Shown: piece after piece, positions 1-9,500 of the stretch
Layout: each line of letters opens with the position of its first letter
Position numbering within the stretch: position 1 is the stretch's first letter
DNA from: JAUVXE01 sp964349355
GTDB lineage: Bacteria; Actinomycetota; Coriobacteriia; Anaerosomatales; SLCP01
NCBI GenBank assembly: GCA_964349355.1
Contig: CAYGFZ010000025.1
Span: 1 to 29,162 of the forward strand
Direction of reading: 5' to 3'
DNA: 29,162 nucleotides
Made by a program: the position numbers and the translations under genes
The notes under the pieces: generated by a model
Seen by the model: the letters and a program-made list of their open reading frames with translations, nothing else
Told to the model about the DNA's origin: nothing
Database searches by the model: none

Positions 1-497
1 GTGAGCGGGTTGCGGAGTTCGTGGGCGACGTCGGCGACCATCCGGCGCCGGAGCTCCTCGGCGCGCTGCAGAGCCTCGGCCATCGTGTTGAAACTTTCGC
101 CGAGCGCCACTATCTCACCGGGCCCCGCCACCTCGACGCGGTGGGATAGGTCACCGGCTGCGAGGCTTGCGGCACCTTCCTCGAGCGCACGGAGCGGTTC
201 TGTCAGGGTGCGAGCGAGGAAGAAGGCCGCAAGCGCGGCGAACACGGCAGCGACCAGGCCGCCGAGGAAGACCCCGCGGTCGACGCTGGCGAGGAACGCC
301 TGCTCGGCCGCACCGATCACCGCTGTTCGCCCGGTACCCATCATTCCAGGCCCGTGCGCTCCGGGTCCGACACGCAGGTACGCACTGAACGCCGAGGTGA
401 AGACGGTACGGGAGACGAGACCGACAGCCAGCACGGACCCGAGACCCACCGCCAGGGTCCCGAGGAAGATGCGCCAGAAGAGTCCTGAGCGGGCCAT
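1..497 (-). CDS. Sensor histidine kinase, partial (N-terminal part)
   Basis: This is the membrane sensor of a two-component pair; it starts at 497 and runs off the left window edge. Reading the minus strand from ATG gives one membrane helix near residues 7-30, a short Gly/Met-containing extracytoplasmic loop, a second helix near residues 73-95, then a HAMP linker (TEPLRALEEGAASLAAGDLSHRV). It reaches the start of the phosphoacceptor helix (VADVAHELRNPL), whose His is the predicted autophosphorylation site. The ATPase domain lies outside the window. The gene starts 4 nt beyond the stop of the response regulator, so the two are almost certainly co-transcribed and form a cognate pair. The signal sensed cannot be deduced; the short loop resembles BaeS/CpxA-like envelope-stress kinases only loosely. 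Confidence 0.9.
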   Translation of the reverse strand, partial: MARSGLFWRIFLGTLAVGLGSVLAVGLVSRTVFTSAFSAYLRVGPGAHGPGMMGTGRTAVIGAAEQAFLASVDRGVFLGGLVAAVFAALAAFFLARTLTEPLRALEEGAASLAAGDLSHRVEVAGPGEIVALGESFNTMAEALQRAEELRRRMVADVAHELRNPL

Positions 498-501
498 CAG
501 C

Positions 502-1185
502 TCACTCCTCGACCTTGTAGCCGACACCGATGACCGTTCGCAGATGGCGTGGTGAGCGAGGGTCTTCGCCGAGCTTGCGTCGTATGTTCTTCACGTGTGC
601 GTCGATGGTGCGTTCGTACCCTTCGAACGCCTCGCCCGAGACGATCTCGAGGAGGTGTGCACGTGTATAGACGCGGCCAGGATGGGCGGCCATCGTCGCG
701 AGGATGTCGAACTCCGTGCGCGTGAGATCGGCGGGGCCGCTGCTTGTGACCACCGAGCGTCGCCCGGGATCAATCGTCAGGTCTCCCACCCGGATGGGGG
801 AAGCGGCGTCCGCCGGTTGCGCCGCCCGGTCTACCCGCCGCAGGACCGCTTTCGCCCGCGCGACGACCTCTCGCGGGCTGAACGGCTTGGTGATGTAGTC
901 GTCTGCGCCGATCTCGAGTCCGATGAGCCTGTCCACCTCTTCGCTGCGGGCGGTGATCAGTATGACCGGCAGGTCGAGCGCCTGGAAGCGGCGCGTCAGC
1001 TCGAGCCCGTCGAGGCCCGGGAGCATGATATCGACGAGGGCGAGGTCGGGCCGGTGCTGCTCGGCCAGGCCGAGAGCCTCTCGGCCGTCGGTGGCCGTGA
1101 GCGTTTCGAAGCCCTCGGTGTGCAGATACTCGGCCAGGACCTCGACGATCTTCGCGTTGTCGTCGACCACGAGCACGGTGCGCAT
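502..1185 (-). CDS. OmpR/PhoB-family response regulator
   Basis: This is a 227-residue DNA-binding response regulator, the usual length for the OmpR family. The receiver domain (residues 1-115) has the acidic pair D8/D9, phosphoacceptor D52 in LVDIMLPGLDG, the switch Thr at 78 (LITAR) and the conserved K100 (DDYITKPF). A C-terminal winged helix (about 130-227) carries LTRTEFDIL, the recognition helix ERTIDAHVKNIRRKL and GVGYKVE. The start at 1185 is supported by GAGGAGG six bases upstream. The cognate kinase begins 4 nt after its stop. It probably controls its own operon and possibly the nearby minus-strand genes, but no direct-repeat binding site was identified. Confidence 0.96.
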   Translation of the reverse strand: MRTVLVVDDNAKIVEVLAEYLHTEGFETLTATDGREALGLAEQHRPDLALVDIMLPGLDGLELTRRFQALDLPVILITARSEEVDRLIGLEIGADDYITKPFSPREVVARAKAVLRRVDRAAQPADAASPIRVGDLTIDPGRRSVVTSSGPADLTRTEFDILATMAAHPGRVYTRAHLLEIVSGEAFEGYERTIDAHVKNIRRKLGEDPRSPRHLRTVIGVGYKVEE

Positions 1186-1236
1186 CGTGTCCTCCTCGGA
1201 GGTGGGAGCATACAGAGTATGACATGGTACAACACA

Positions 1237-1264
1237 GAAGGCGGGCTCATCGGAGCCCGCCTTC
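1237..1264 (-). terminator. Strong hairpin, probable terminator
   Basis: There is a perfect 12-bp stem (GAAGGCGGGCTC paired with GAGCCCGCCTTC) with an ATCG tetraloop. It lies just past the end of the minus-strand secreted-protein gene and just upstream of the response-regulator start. On the minus strand the stem is followed by CTGTGTTGTACC, which is only moderately T-rich. It most likely separates the respiratory/secreted-protein unit from the two-component operon. Confidence 0.7.
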
Positions 1265-1269
1265 CGGTC

Positions 1270-1869
1270 TCAGGCGTTGCGGGTGTGACGCGNNNNNNNN
1301 NNNNNNNNNNNNNNNNNNNNNNNNNNNNNNNNNNNNNNNNNNNNNNNNNNNNNNNNNNNNNNNNNNNNNNNNNNNNNNNNNNNNNNNNNNNNACCACCGC
1401 GAGCCTGTGCGCCCATGCCGCCTCCCTGGCGACCCGTCTCGGTCGAGTTCACGCGCTCGGCGACACGCTCACGCATGCGCTCGAGTGCTGCGTCGGCCTG
1501 CTCACTAGTGAGCGTGCCTGCCTCGACGGCCTCGTCGAGAGCATTCTCGCGGACATCGAGGGCCGCATCGACGACCGCGTCAGCCTCGACACCGGCCGAC
1601 TCTGCGATCTCCGCCGCGCTCGCGCCTGACGTGCGCTGTTCGCGGATCTCGTCTGCGGACAGGCCGGTCAGGTTCGCGAGGATGTCGTGCATCCGGCCGC
1701 CGGCATCCCGGATCATCGGCCCGATCCGCAGACCGCTTCCACTTGCTGCCGTGGTCGTATCTGTGGAGCCGGCCGCCGGCAATACCGCGAACGCACCGCT
1801 GATGTTCCCGATCACGAGCCCTGCGACGAGTGTCGCCGATGCTAGTGCGATCGCACGCTTGCTGTTCAT
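1270..1869 (-). CDS. Small secreted protein, unknown function, interrupted by assembly gap
   Basis: The start at 1869 is chosen because AGGAGG lies upstream and the N-terminus is a good signal peptide (MNSKRAIALASATLVAGLVIGN then GAFA). The mature part is Ala/Glu-rich and helical, with a pattern of short helix-turn modules (NLTGLSADEIREQRTSGASAAEIAESAG, then GTLTSEQADAALERMRERV). This recalls DUF2680-like secreted repeats in Gram-positive bacteria. It becomes Gly-rich (GRQGGGMGAQARGG) and then enters 100 N. After the gap the same frame, if the true gap length is a multiple that preserves it, ends at TGA 1270. Both gap length and C-terminus are uncertain. It starts 29 bp after the iron-sulfur/cytochrome gene and is probably co-transcribed with it. 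No catalytic motif is visible. Confidence 0.65.
   Translation of the reverse strand: MNSKRAIALASATLVAGLVIGNISGAFAVLPAAGSTDTTTAASGSGLRIGPMIRDAGGRMHDILANLTGLSADEIREQRTSGASAAEIAESAGVEADAVVDAALDVRENALDEAVEAGTLTSEQADAALERMRERVAERVNSTETGRQGGGMGAQARGGXXXXXXXXXXXXXXXXXXXXXXXXXXXXXXXXXXRHTRNA
1293..1392. other. Assembly gap (100 N)
   Basis: Exactly 100 N, the usual placeholder for a gap of unknown size, falls inside the Gly-rich C-terminus of the secreted-protein gene. I see no shared sequence between the two flanks, so missing sequence is likely real here. Confidence 0.95.
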
Positions 1870-1898
1870 TTCTGGTTCCTCCTTGCTGTCTGGGGGCA

Positions 1899-3191
1899 TC
1901 ACGCTATGTGCTTATCTTCCCGCGGCGGTGTGAATTCGGAGTGAAAGCCGTGCGTTCGATTCGTGACGGCCAACTCCTCGTACCAGAGGCTGTGGCGCTC
2001 CTCGGCGTACTCTCGGTCGACCGTCCCGCCGATCATGGCGGGCAGTAGCTTGCGGTTCGCCTTGATCGCGAACGCGGCGAAATGTCCGAGGATGCCGATC
2101 ACGATGAGCATCGCGGCGGTGTTGTGGAGCGAGGTCGCGATGAAGATTGAGAGTGGAGGCAGGTCGATGCCGGGCAGGCTCTTCACGACCTTCACCACCC
2201 CGCTCGCGACTACGATCAGGATGTTCACGCCGATAAACGCATACGCGATCCGCTGCTCGGCGAGATATTTGTGGGACGGGGGCTCCTCGCCGCGGCCGAA
2301 CATCGCAGCGATGATCTGCGCCGACTCCTTGAGGTCACCACGTCTCGGCACGATCGCCGTGCGGCGGGTAGCCAGGGCCGCCACGATGTGGAACACCACC
2401 GCGAAGAAGAGCAACGCGCCGGCCACGTAGTGGATCGTGAGCGTGAGGTGGTAGTCGGCAGTCCACGCCATACCGGGTAGATCGGAGATTCCGTAGCGGG
2501 CGTACATAGGCATCTGGCCGTCTATCTGTTCGAAAGGCACGGGCGAGACGTAGAAGGTCGAGGTCCCGCCGTTCTCGGCAGCGCGGGTCTCGGCCATCTG
2601 CTTCATCTCCTCCTTGGGGCCGAACTGCTGGGCACCGGTCGGGCACGCCGTTACGCATGCGGGTCGGCCGCCCTGTTCGACGAGGTCGACGCACATGTCG
2701 CACTTGTACATGACGCCTCCGCCGACAAGACCGGGAACGAGCTTCATGTAGAGGCCGACACCGGCCTGACGCTGCGGGACTTCCCACGGGCAGACGTCAC
2801 GGCACTTCGCACCGCCCATGCAGCCATCCTCGTTGATGACGACCGCGCCGCTGGCGGTCTTCTCCTGCACAGCGAAAGGGCAGAGGTTCGCGCACGGCGG
2901 GTTGTCACAGTGCATGCACTTTCGGGGTATGTTGAGCGTCACTCCGTCGGCCTCGACCGTCTCAACGAAGGTCCAGTTGTACGGGGTAAGGCGATCGGTG
3001 AGGTCGCGCCTGTCAGACCAGTCTTCGTACTTCCCGGTAGGCCAGTTGACCGGGATGTCGTCCACCGGCTCGGGGTAGCGGGTTTCGTTCTTGAGGGTGC
3101 ACGCTTCGGTGCAGGCGCCACACCCGATGCACTTCGTAAGGTCGATGAAGGTGCCGAACGTCTCGGTGGGGACCGGCTCGGCGGCCATCAC
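1899..3191 (-). CDS. Iron-sulfur / cytochrome b fusion subunit (FdnH/HybA-FdnI-like), N-terminus truncated by gap
   Basis: This is the electron-transfer subunit of a membrane oxidoreductase of the formate dehydrogenase-N/hydrogenase-2 type. Residues 1-205 are an FdnH/HybA-like ferredoxin with four Cys groups: CIGCGACTEAC, CMHCDNPPCANLCP, CMGGAKCRDVCPWEVP, and CDMCVDL followed by CVTACPTGAQQFG. Residues 225-430 match the last three helices of the FdnI cytochrome b: an HY...FHIVAAL helix, an FIGVNILIVVASGVV helix, and a TSLHNTAAM...GHFAAFAIK helix ending AMIGGTVDREYAEERHSLWYEEL, close to FdnI's conserved tail. The first FdnI helix seems absent. Start GTG/ATG at 3191/3188 has no Shine-Dalgarno. 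The frame stays open upstream as RSTAAGLAGASTLALPKA, the end of a Tat-type signal, so the true start is lost at the gap. No catalytic subunit is in the window. Confidence 0.85.
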   Translation of the reverse strand: MMAAEPVPTETFGTFIDLTKCIGCGACTEACTLKNETRYPEPVDDIPVNWPTGKYEDWSDRRDLTDRLTPYNWTFVETVEADGVTLNIPRKCMHCDNPPCANLCPFAVQEKTASGAVVINEDGCMGGAKCRDVCPWEVPQRQAGVGLYMKLVPGLVGGGVMYKCDMCVDLVEQGGRPACVTACPTGAQQFGPKEEMKQMAETRAAENGGTSTFYVSPVPFEQIDGQMPMYARYGISDLPGMAWTADYHLTLTIHYVAGALLFFAVVFHIVAALATRRTAIVPRRGDLKESAQIIAAMFGRGEEPPSHKYLAEQRIAYAFIGVNILIVVASGVVKVVKSLPGIDLPPLSIFIATSLHNTAAMLIVIGILGHFAAFAIKANRKLLPAMIGGTVDREYAEERHSLWYEELAVTNRTHGFHSEFTPPREDKHIA

Positions 3192-3245
3192 CGCCTTCGG
3201 CAGGGCGAGCGTCGAAGCACCCGCGAGCCCCGCAGCGGTGGAGCG
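3191..3245. repeat. 55-bp direct repeat, left copy (gap edge)
   Basis: This 55-bp stretch ends exactly at the N run and is identical to 3346-3400, which begins exactly after it. On the minus strand it encodes RSTAAGLAGASTLALPKA, the hydrophobic part of the signal sequence of the iron-sulfur/cytochrome fusion. An exact overlap at contig ends is typical of a k-mer-sized overlap left unmerged by an assembler. Confidence 0.85.
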
Positions 3246-3345
3246 NNNNNNNNNNNNNNNNNNNNNNNNNNNNNNNNNNNNNNNNNNNNNNNNNNNNNNN
3301 NNNNNNNNNNNNNNNNNNNNNNNNNNNNNNNNNNNNNNNNNNNNN
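3246..3345. other. Assembly gap (100 N), possibly artificial
   Basis: Exactly 100 N sits between the two copies of the 55-bp repeat. Either the contigs simply overlap and the gap is false, or the repeat exists at two places and sequence is missing. Merging the copies leaves no start codon or twin-arginine motif for the minus-strand gene, which favours missing sequence or a misjoin. Confidence 0.9.
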
Positions 3346-3400
3346 CCGCCTTCGGCAGGGCGAGCGTCGAAGCACCCGCGAGCCCCGCAGCGGTGGAGCG
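3346..3400. repeat. 55-bp direct repeat, right copy (gap edge)
   Basis: This is identical to 3191-3245. Beyond it, on the minus strand, the in-frame reading continues through LDHTPLL and KSESDKQSAGE without any ATG, GTG or TTG, so it does not supply the missing N-terminus of the iron-sulfur/cytochrome fusion. Confidence 0.85.
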
Positions 3401-3486
3401 CAGCAGGGGGGTATGGTCAAGCTCGCCCGCAGATTGTTTATCAGATTCACTCTTGGGTAAGAACTCTTCACCAATAAGGAGGCGGA

Positions 3487-3963
3487 ATGGCGGTTGCGCA
3501 CGGCGAAGTGGAGCGTCGGGTCGAGCTGATGAGGCGCGCCCTTCGCGAGCAGGGGATGAAGTTTACCCATCAGCGGTTGGAGGTCGTGCGAGAGATCGCG
3601 GCGGCGGAGGATCATCCCGATGTCGAACACTTGTTTTGCAGCGTACGCACCCGGGTGCCGACAATCTCGCTCGACACCGTGTACCGCACCATCGCCACGC
3701 TAGTCGAGCTCGGGTGCGTGACGCGCACCACGCTCACGCCCGGATCGGCCAGGTACGATGCGAATCTCGACCACCATCACCACTTCGTGTGCACGCGGTG
3801 CGGCGCTGCACGTGACATCGTCGACCCCGGCCTCGACGAGATCCGGGCTTCAGCGGCGATCACGGGACTCGGTAGGGTCGATGCCGTGGAACTGAGTTTG
3901 CGCGGGGTATGCACTGACTGTGAACGACGTGAGAGCGCTGATCGCAGGGACCAACACGTGTAG
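3487..3963 (+). CDS. Fur-family peroxide-type regulator (PerR-like)
   Basis: This 158-residue Fur-superfamily repressor starts at an ATG preceded by AGGAGG. The N-terminal winged helix (GMKFTHQRLEVVREIAAAEDHPDVEHLF...SLDTVYRTIATLVELG) matches the family DNA-binding domain. The regulatory metal site includes YDANLDHHHHFVC. The structural zinc site is formed by two pairs, CTRC and CTDC. The next gene, katG, starts 38 bp downstream on the same strand, and Fur proteins adjacent to catalase genes are usually PerR, sensing hydrogen peroxide by metal-catalysed oxidation. Family membership is certain; the PerR rather than Fur assignment rests on context. No convincing PerR-box palindrome was found in 3401-3486. 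Confidence 0.92.
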   Translation: MAVAHGEVERRVELMRRALREQGMKFTHQRLEVVREIAAAEDHPDVEHLFCSVRTRVPTISLDTVYRTIATLVELGCVTRTTLTPGSARYDANLDHHHHFVCTRCGAARDIVDPGLDEIRASAAITGLGRVDAVELSLRGVCTDCERRESADRRDQHV

Positions 3964-4001
3964 CGACTGATTCCGTGGAGAATCAGAGAGGAGCAGGCGA
4001 T

Positions 4002-6197
<2,196 letters not shown>

Positions 6198-6201
6198 TCG
6201 C

Positions 6202-6247
6202 AGCACCGGCGCCCGCTCCTCGAACGTGAGGGGCGGGCGCCGGTGCT
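6202..6247 (+). terminator. Terminator hairpin after katG
   Basis: A perfect 15-bp outer stem (AGCACCGGCGCCCGC with GCGGGCGCCGGTGCT) is extended by CCTC/GAGG around a GAACGT loop. It lies 4 bp past the katG stop. It is a strong GC-rich stem, though only a short T-containing tail follows it. Confidence 0.8.
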
Positions 6248-6406
6248 TGCTGGGCCGATCACGGGAGAAACACGTATGAGGCTGCCTGTCGACGAGAATC
6301 GCTGCGACCTGACTCCCGAACTCCCTCCTCGCGTTCCTTCCTGGTACTCTTCGAACTGTAGTGGGCGCGTGTGTTCGCATAGTGAGTTGAGCATGGGAGG
6401 CTCGAG

Positions 6407-6826
6407 ATGCCCAAGGTCGTCCGGTTCAGTGTGTCCGCCGACGAGCGCCTGATCGACAAGTTCGACGAGCTCATCGGCGAGCAGGGCTACGTGAATCGTT
6501 CTGAGGCGATTCGCGATCTGATGCGCAATGCTCTTGTCGAGCGGCAGTGGGAGCAAGAGGAGGGCGAGGCTGTCGGCACGGTCACGCTCGTCTACGACCA
6601 CCACTCGCGAGATCTCTCGGACAAGCTGACCGACCACCAACACTCACACCATCATGAGATAGTCTCGACACTCCACATACACCTCGACTCCCATCACTGT
6701 CTCGAGGTCGTGGTGCTCCGCGGTGGAATCCGCGAGATCGACCGGCTCGCTTCGGAGCTCATCGGAACGAAGGGCGTCAAGCACGGGAGATTCGTCGCCA
6801 CGACGACAGGAGAAGGCCTTACGTGA
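6407..6826 (+). CDS. nikR: Nickel-responsive regulator NikR
   Basis: This 139-residue ribbon-helix-helix repressor with a C-terminal ACT-type nickel domain is the standard NikR length. The N-terminal strand VVRFSVSADERL and helices through RNAL form the DNA-binding unit. The square-planar nickel site, by alignment with E. coli H76/H87/H89/C95, is H79, H90, H92 (TLHIH) and C98 (HHCLEVVVLRG); the spacing is identical. The start at 6407 follows GGGAGG. It converges on the cbiO-like gene with an 8-nt overlap of stop regions. Its likely target is the nickel transporter operon transcribed toward it, whose upstream region holds a perfect palindrome at 10400-10426. Confidence 0.96.
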   Translation: MPKVVRFSVSADERLIDKFDELIGEQGYVNRSEAIRDLMRNALVERQWEQEEGEAVGTVTLVYDHHSRDLSDKLTDHQHSHHHEIVSTLHIHLDSHHCLEVVVLRGGIREIDRLASELIGTKGVKHGRFVATTTGEGLT

Positions 6827-7571
6827 GTTCCGGGTCGGGGTGGCGGTGCCACGTGTTCAGGAGCGAGTGGGGTACCTCGAGTCCATGCTCGTGCATGAGG
6901 TGAGCTTCGGACATGACCTCGGCGGGTACACCGTCCGCCTGGATGCGGCCCCCATCGAGCAGCAGTACACGGTCACAGGTCTCGAGGACGAACTCGAGGT
7001 CGTGTGACGCCACCATGATGGTGTGATCTCGCATGTCTGCGAGCATCTTGATGAGCCGCCTGCGGTATCTGAGGTCCAGGTCCGAAGTCGGTTCGTCGAG
7101 GATGAGCAGTCGCGGCATCATCGCGAGGATGCCAGTGAGTGCCACGAGGCGCTGCTCCCCGCTCGACAACTCGTGTGGCGCCCGGTCGAGTAGGTGCGAG
7201 ATGCCCGTTGCCGAGGACATCGAAGTCACCCGCTCGTCCACCTCAGCTTCGCCCAACCCCGTGTTCTGGGGGCCGAATGCGATGTCCTCCCGTACCGTGG
7301 GGCAGATCAACTGGTCGCTCGTATGGTGGAAGACCATGCCTACCTCCGGCCTGAACGCGCCGGGCTCCACCGGTCGTCCGAACACCTCCAGGCCCCCCGA
7401 GACCGGTGAGGCGACGCCGCAGAGAAGCATGAACAGCGTGGTCTTCCCGGCTCCGTTGGGTCCGATGATGCCGATCCGCTCCCCCGGGTCTACGGCGATA
7501 GCCACGTTTTCGAGTACCGGCGTTCGGCCCGGGTATCCGAAGTTGAGTTCGCTGATGTGCACCGCCTTCAT
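6819..7571 (-). CDS. ECF transporter ATPase, nickel/cobalt type (CbiO/NikO-like)
   Basis: This 250-residue ABC ATPase powers the nickel (or cobalt) energy-coupling-factor importer encoded just upstream. The Walker A is GPNGAGKTT, the Q-loop region is VGMVFHHTSDQL, the signature is ELSSGEQR, the Walker B is RLLILDEPTSDLD and the switch His is in VASHDLEF. The start at 7571 (MKAVHISELNFGYPG) is chosen over 7589 because AGGAG lies 11 bp upstream and family members begin at this point. It is the last gene of the minus-strand transporter operon, 51 bp after cbiQ. Nickel rather than cobalt is inferred from the adjacent nikR. Confidence 0.95.
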   Translation of the reverse strand: MKAVHISELNFGYPGRTPVLENVAIAVDPGERIGIIGPNGAGKTTLFMLLCGVASPVSGGLEVFGRPVEPGAFRPEVGMVFHHTSDQLICPTVREDIAFGPQNTGLGEAEVDERVTSMSSATGISHLLDRAPHELSSGEQRLVALTGILAMMPRLLILDEPTSDLDLRYRRRLIKMLADMRDHTIMVASHDLEFVLETCDRVLLLDGGRIQADGVPAEVMSEAHLMHEHGLEVPHSLLNTWHRHPDPELT

Positions 7572-7622
7572 TGAACTACGTCTCCTCATCAGGGCGGATT
7601 AGCCGCCGCCGGCTCGAATCTC

Positions 7623-8381
7623 CTACAGGAATAGGGCGGGCATCAACACGAAAACGCCGGCCAGGGCCAGGCACGCAGCAAGCCCCGCAAAATCACGGGC
7701 ATCCGGAGTGTGGCGGGGGGTTTCGACCCGGGAGGCGCCGTATCCGCGAAGCGTCATCGCTGCAAGCACCCGTTCGGCCTGCCAGTTGGTACGTACGAGA
7801 AGGGATCCGATGATGTATGCGGTCGTCCTGATCGAGCGGATAGAGCCGAGGCGCGCACCACGGAGTCGGGCTGCGGTTCGAGCGCGGTTGAGGTCCTCGG
7901 CGAGTTGGAAGATGTATCGATACGTGAAGAGCAGCATGTCGCTCATGAGGGAAGGCAGTCCCAGCGAACTCATCGCCCTCACGAGCGTAGGCATCGGAGT
8001 GGTTCCGAACAGGACGGTGGCAACCGTGATGATGCTGAAGAACCTGACCGCGACGGACACGAACGCTAACGTACCTTCGAGTCTCAGAGTCACCGGGCCG
8101 ACCTGAGCGAGGATCGTCTCGCCGGAGAAGAGCGGAAGCACGACAGCGAGTGCGATCAGGAAGACGCCCGGCACCTTCATGCGTGAGAACAGGTATGCAA
8201 AAGGGAGTGATGAGAGGTGGTAGATCACCAGCGCGGTCGCAACCATGAGTGGGAGGAGTCTGACATCGCGTACGCCCGCGAACGCGAACACCAGGCACAG
8301 TAGTCCGACCAGCTTCAGTCGGGCCTCCCACCTCGAGAGCGAGGTGGTGCGCGGGGCTATGGGTGTGGCTCTTGCGAGCAT
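7623..8381 (-). CDS. ECF transporter transmembrane T component (CbiQ/NikQ-like)
   Basis: This 252-residue polytopic membrane protein couples the ATPase to the substrate-binding M component. Several hydrophobic helices are visible near the N-terminus (LKLVGLLCLVFAFAGV, LLPLMVATALVIYHLSSLPFAYLF). The conserved cytoplasmic coupling region appears as RTAARLRGARLGSIRS and the second Ala-Arg-Gly-type motif as AMTLRGYGA. The ATG overlaps the stop of the cbiM-like gene by one base (TGATG), indicating translational coupling. Confidence 0.93.
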   Translation of the reverse strand: MLARATPIAPRTTSLSRWEARLKLVGLLCLVFAFAGVRDVRLLPLMVATALVIYHLSSLPFAYLFSRMKVPGVFLIALAVVLPLFSGETILAQVGPVTLRLEGTLAFVSVAVRFFSIITVATVLFGTTPMPTLVRAMSSLGLPSLMSDMLLFTYRYIFQLAEDLNRARTAARLRGARLGSIRSIRTTAYIIGSLLVRTNWQAERVLAAMTLRGYGASRVETPRHTPDARDFAGLAACLALAGVFVLMPALFL

Positions 8382-9031
8382 CAGATACGCTCCTCCAGAA
8401 GACCTGGCTGGACGCGAAGCAAGAACAGCACCACCATCGCGGTGAACATACCCTCGATCAGGCCGAGGGGCACGTGCGCCAGAAGCAGACCGATTACCGC
8501 TGTCCGCTCTACCGCTGCGTCGAGGTATGACGGGACGGCGGAGACGATGAGTAGTGCGGCGGCGAGTGCCCCCAGTGCCACGGCTGCGAAAGCGGCAGTG
8601 AAGCCCAGAGCGGCAGCGCCTAAGACGCGGTGCCGCTCACCGAGCAGGGTCCTCAGCCCGAAGATCTGGTGGGCGAGCAGGGCGGGCACACCGATGATGC
8701 ACCCATTGACTCCGAGCACCGTGAGCCCCCCGTGCTGGAACATCACCGCCTGGAGGAAGAGCCCGACGAGGATCGCTGGAAATGCGTACCATCCGAGTAC
8801 CACGCCCATGAGTCCCGAGAGAACGAGGTGCACGCTCGCGGGTGGGACCGGGATGTGGATTAGAGACGCCATGAAGAAGACCGCTGTGAGGAGTGAGGCC
8901 TTCGGGACGCCTTTGCGGGGATCTGTGTGGGTGCGCTCGATCCTCCGCAGCGAGAACCACGCGACCCCTCCGGCTGCCACGAAGCCGCTGACGGCCGTCG
9001 AGACGGGGAGGATCCCGTCAGGGATGTGCAT
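8381..9031 (-). CDS. ECF nickel/cobalt transporter substrate component (CbiM/NikM-like)
   Basis: This 216-residue membrane protein forms the substrate-specificity component. It begins MHIPDGILP, the invariant N-terminus whose amino group and His2 coordinate the metal in this family, so the start at 9031 is firm and a longer upstream reading is wrong. Further conserved pieces are HIPVPPASVHLVLSGLMGVVLG, the second metal-site region, and FQHGGLTVLGVN. Six to seven helices are expected. It overlaps the upstream NikL-like gene and the downstream CbiQ gene by one base each (TGATG twice), so the three are translated as one coupled unit. Confidence 0.96.
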   Translation of the reverse strand: MHIPDGILPVSTAVSGFVAAGGVAWFSLRRIERTHTDPRKGVPKASLLTAVFFMASLIHIPVPPASVHLVLSGLMGVVLGWYAFPAILVGLFLQAVMFQHGGLTVLGVNGCIIGVPALLAHQIFGLRTLLGERHRVLGAAALGFTAAFAAVALGALAAALLIVSAVPSYLDAAVERTAVIGLLLAHVPLGLIEGMFTAMVVLFLLRVQPGLLEERI

Positions 9032-9486
9032 CAGGCAGCCCTTCTTCTGAAAAAGTAGAGCGCGGTTCCGACCGAGCCCCAGGCGACCGAGAGTACCATG
9101 AGCGCCTTCTGCAGCCCGCTCAGGGAACTCTCGGTAGCCTCGACGACTCCGTCGGGCTCCACCTCGATTCGGACGAAGTCGCCGTGGCCTGCCTGCCGGA
9201 CCCGCACTTCCCATGTTCCGGGCAGGTTCGCATCGGGAACGAAGAAGAACCTTCCGTTCTCGTCGGTGATTCCCGTGAGCCACGGATCAGCCGGGTCTTC
9301 GGGAGTGAACACCGCGACCTGCGCCCCTACCATCGGTTCGCCAGTGTCGAACGTGACGACCACATCAGTCCCTTGTTGGGGTGCTGTAGTGATGTCGACA
9401 CCGTGGGCCATGGCGACCTGCGTCGGCAGAGCCAACAGCAGGAAAGCCATGGCCGCGAAAAGAGTCGGGATCCGCGTGGTGTTCAT
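9031..9486 (-). CDS. NikL-like accessory subunit of the nickel ECF transporter
   Basis: This 151-residue protein has a cleavable-looking signal peptide (TRIPTLFAAMAFLLLALPTQVAMA), giving a mature N-terminus HGVDITT. A carboxypeptidase-regulatory/Ig-like domain follows (GEPMVGAQVAVFTPEDP...TDENGRFFFVPD...GTWEVRV), then a C-terminal membrane helix (QKALMVLSVAWGSVGTALYFF) with a positive tail RRRAA. This architecture and its position immediately before the M component match NikL of NikKLMQO-type systems, where small extracytoplasmic proteins take the place of NikN. The exposed His right after the predicted cleavage site may contribute to metal handling, which is inference. Confidence 0.85.
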   Translation of the reverse strand: MNTTRIPTLFAAMAFLLLALPTQVAMAHGVDITTAPQQGTDVVVTFDTGEPMVGAQVAVFTPEDPADPWLTGITDENGRFFFVPDANLPGTWEVRVRQAGHGDFVRIEVEPDGVVEATESSLSGLQKALMVLSVAWGSVGTALYFFRRRAA

Positions 9487-9500
9487 GAGCGTGTGCCGAT

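Noticed and set aside
595..1629. Long plus-strand ORF opposite the response regulator
   Set aside because: It is antisense to a certain gene, crosses the N run, and has Arg/Asp-rich composition typical of GC-rich shadow frames.
3401..3486. PerR or Fur box upstream of the PerR-like gene
   Set aside because: Only scattered TTA/TAA triplets are seen; no palindrome close to the known consensus.
6271..6300. GTATGA half-site upstream of nikR as an E. coli-type NikR operator
   Set aside because: No TCATAC partner is found at the required 16-base spacing.
8381..9283. Longer CbiM-like reading starting at 9283
   Set aside because: The M component must begin MHIPDG; the added N-terminus is an out-of-frame reading of the NikL-like gene.
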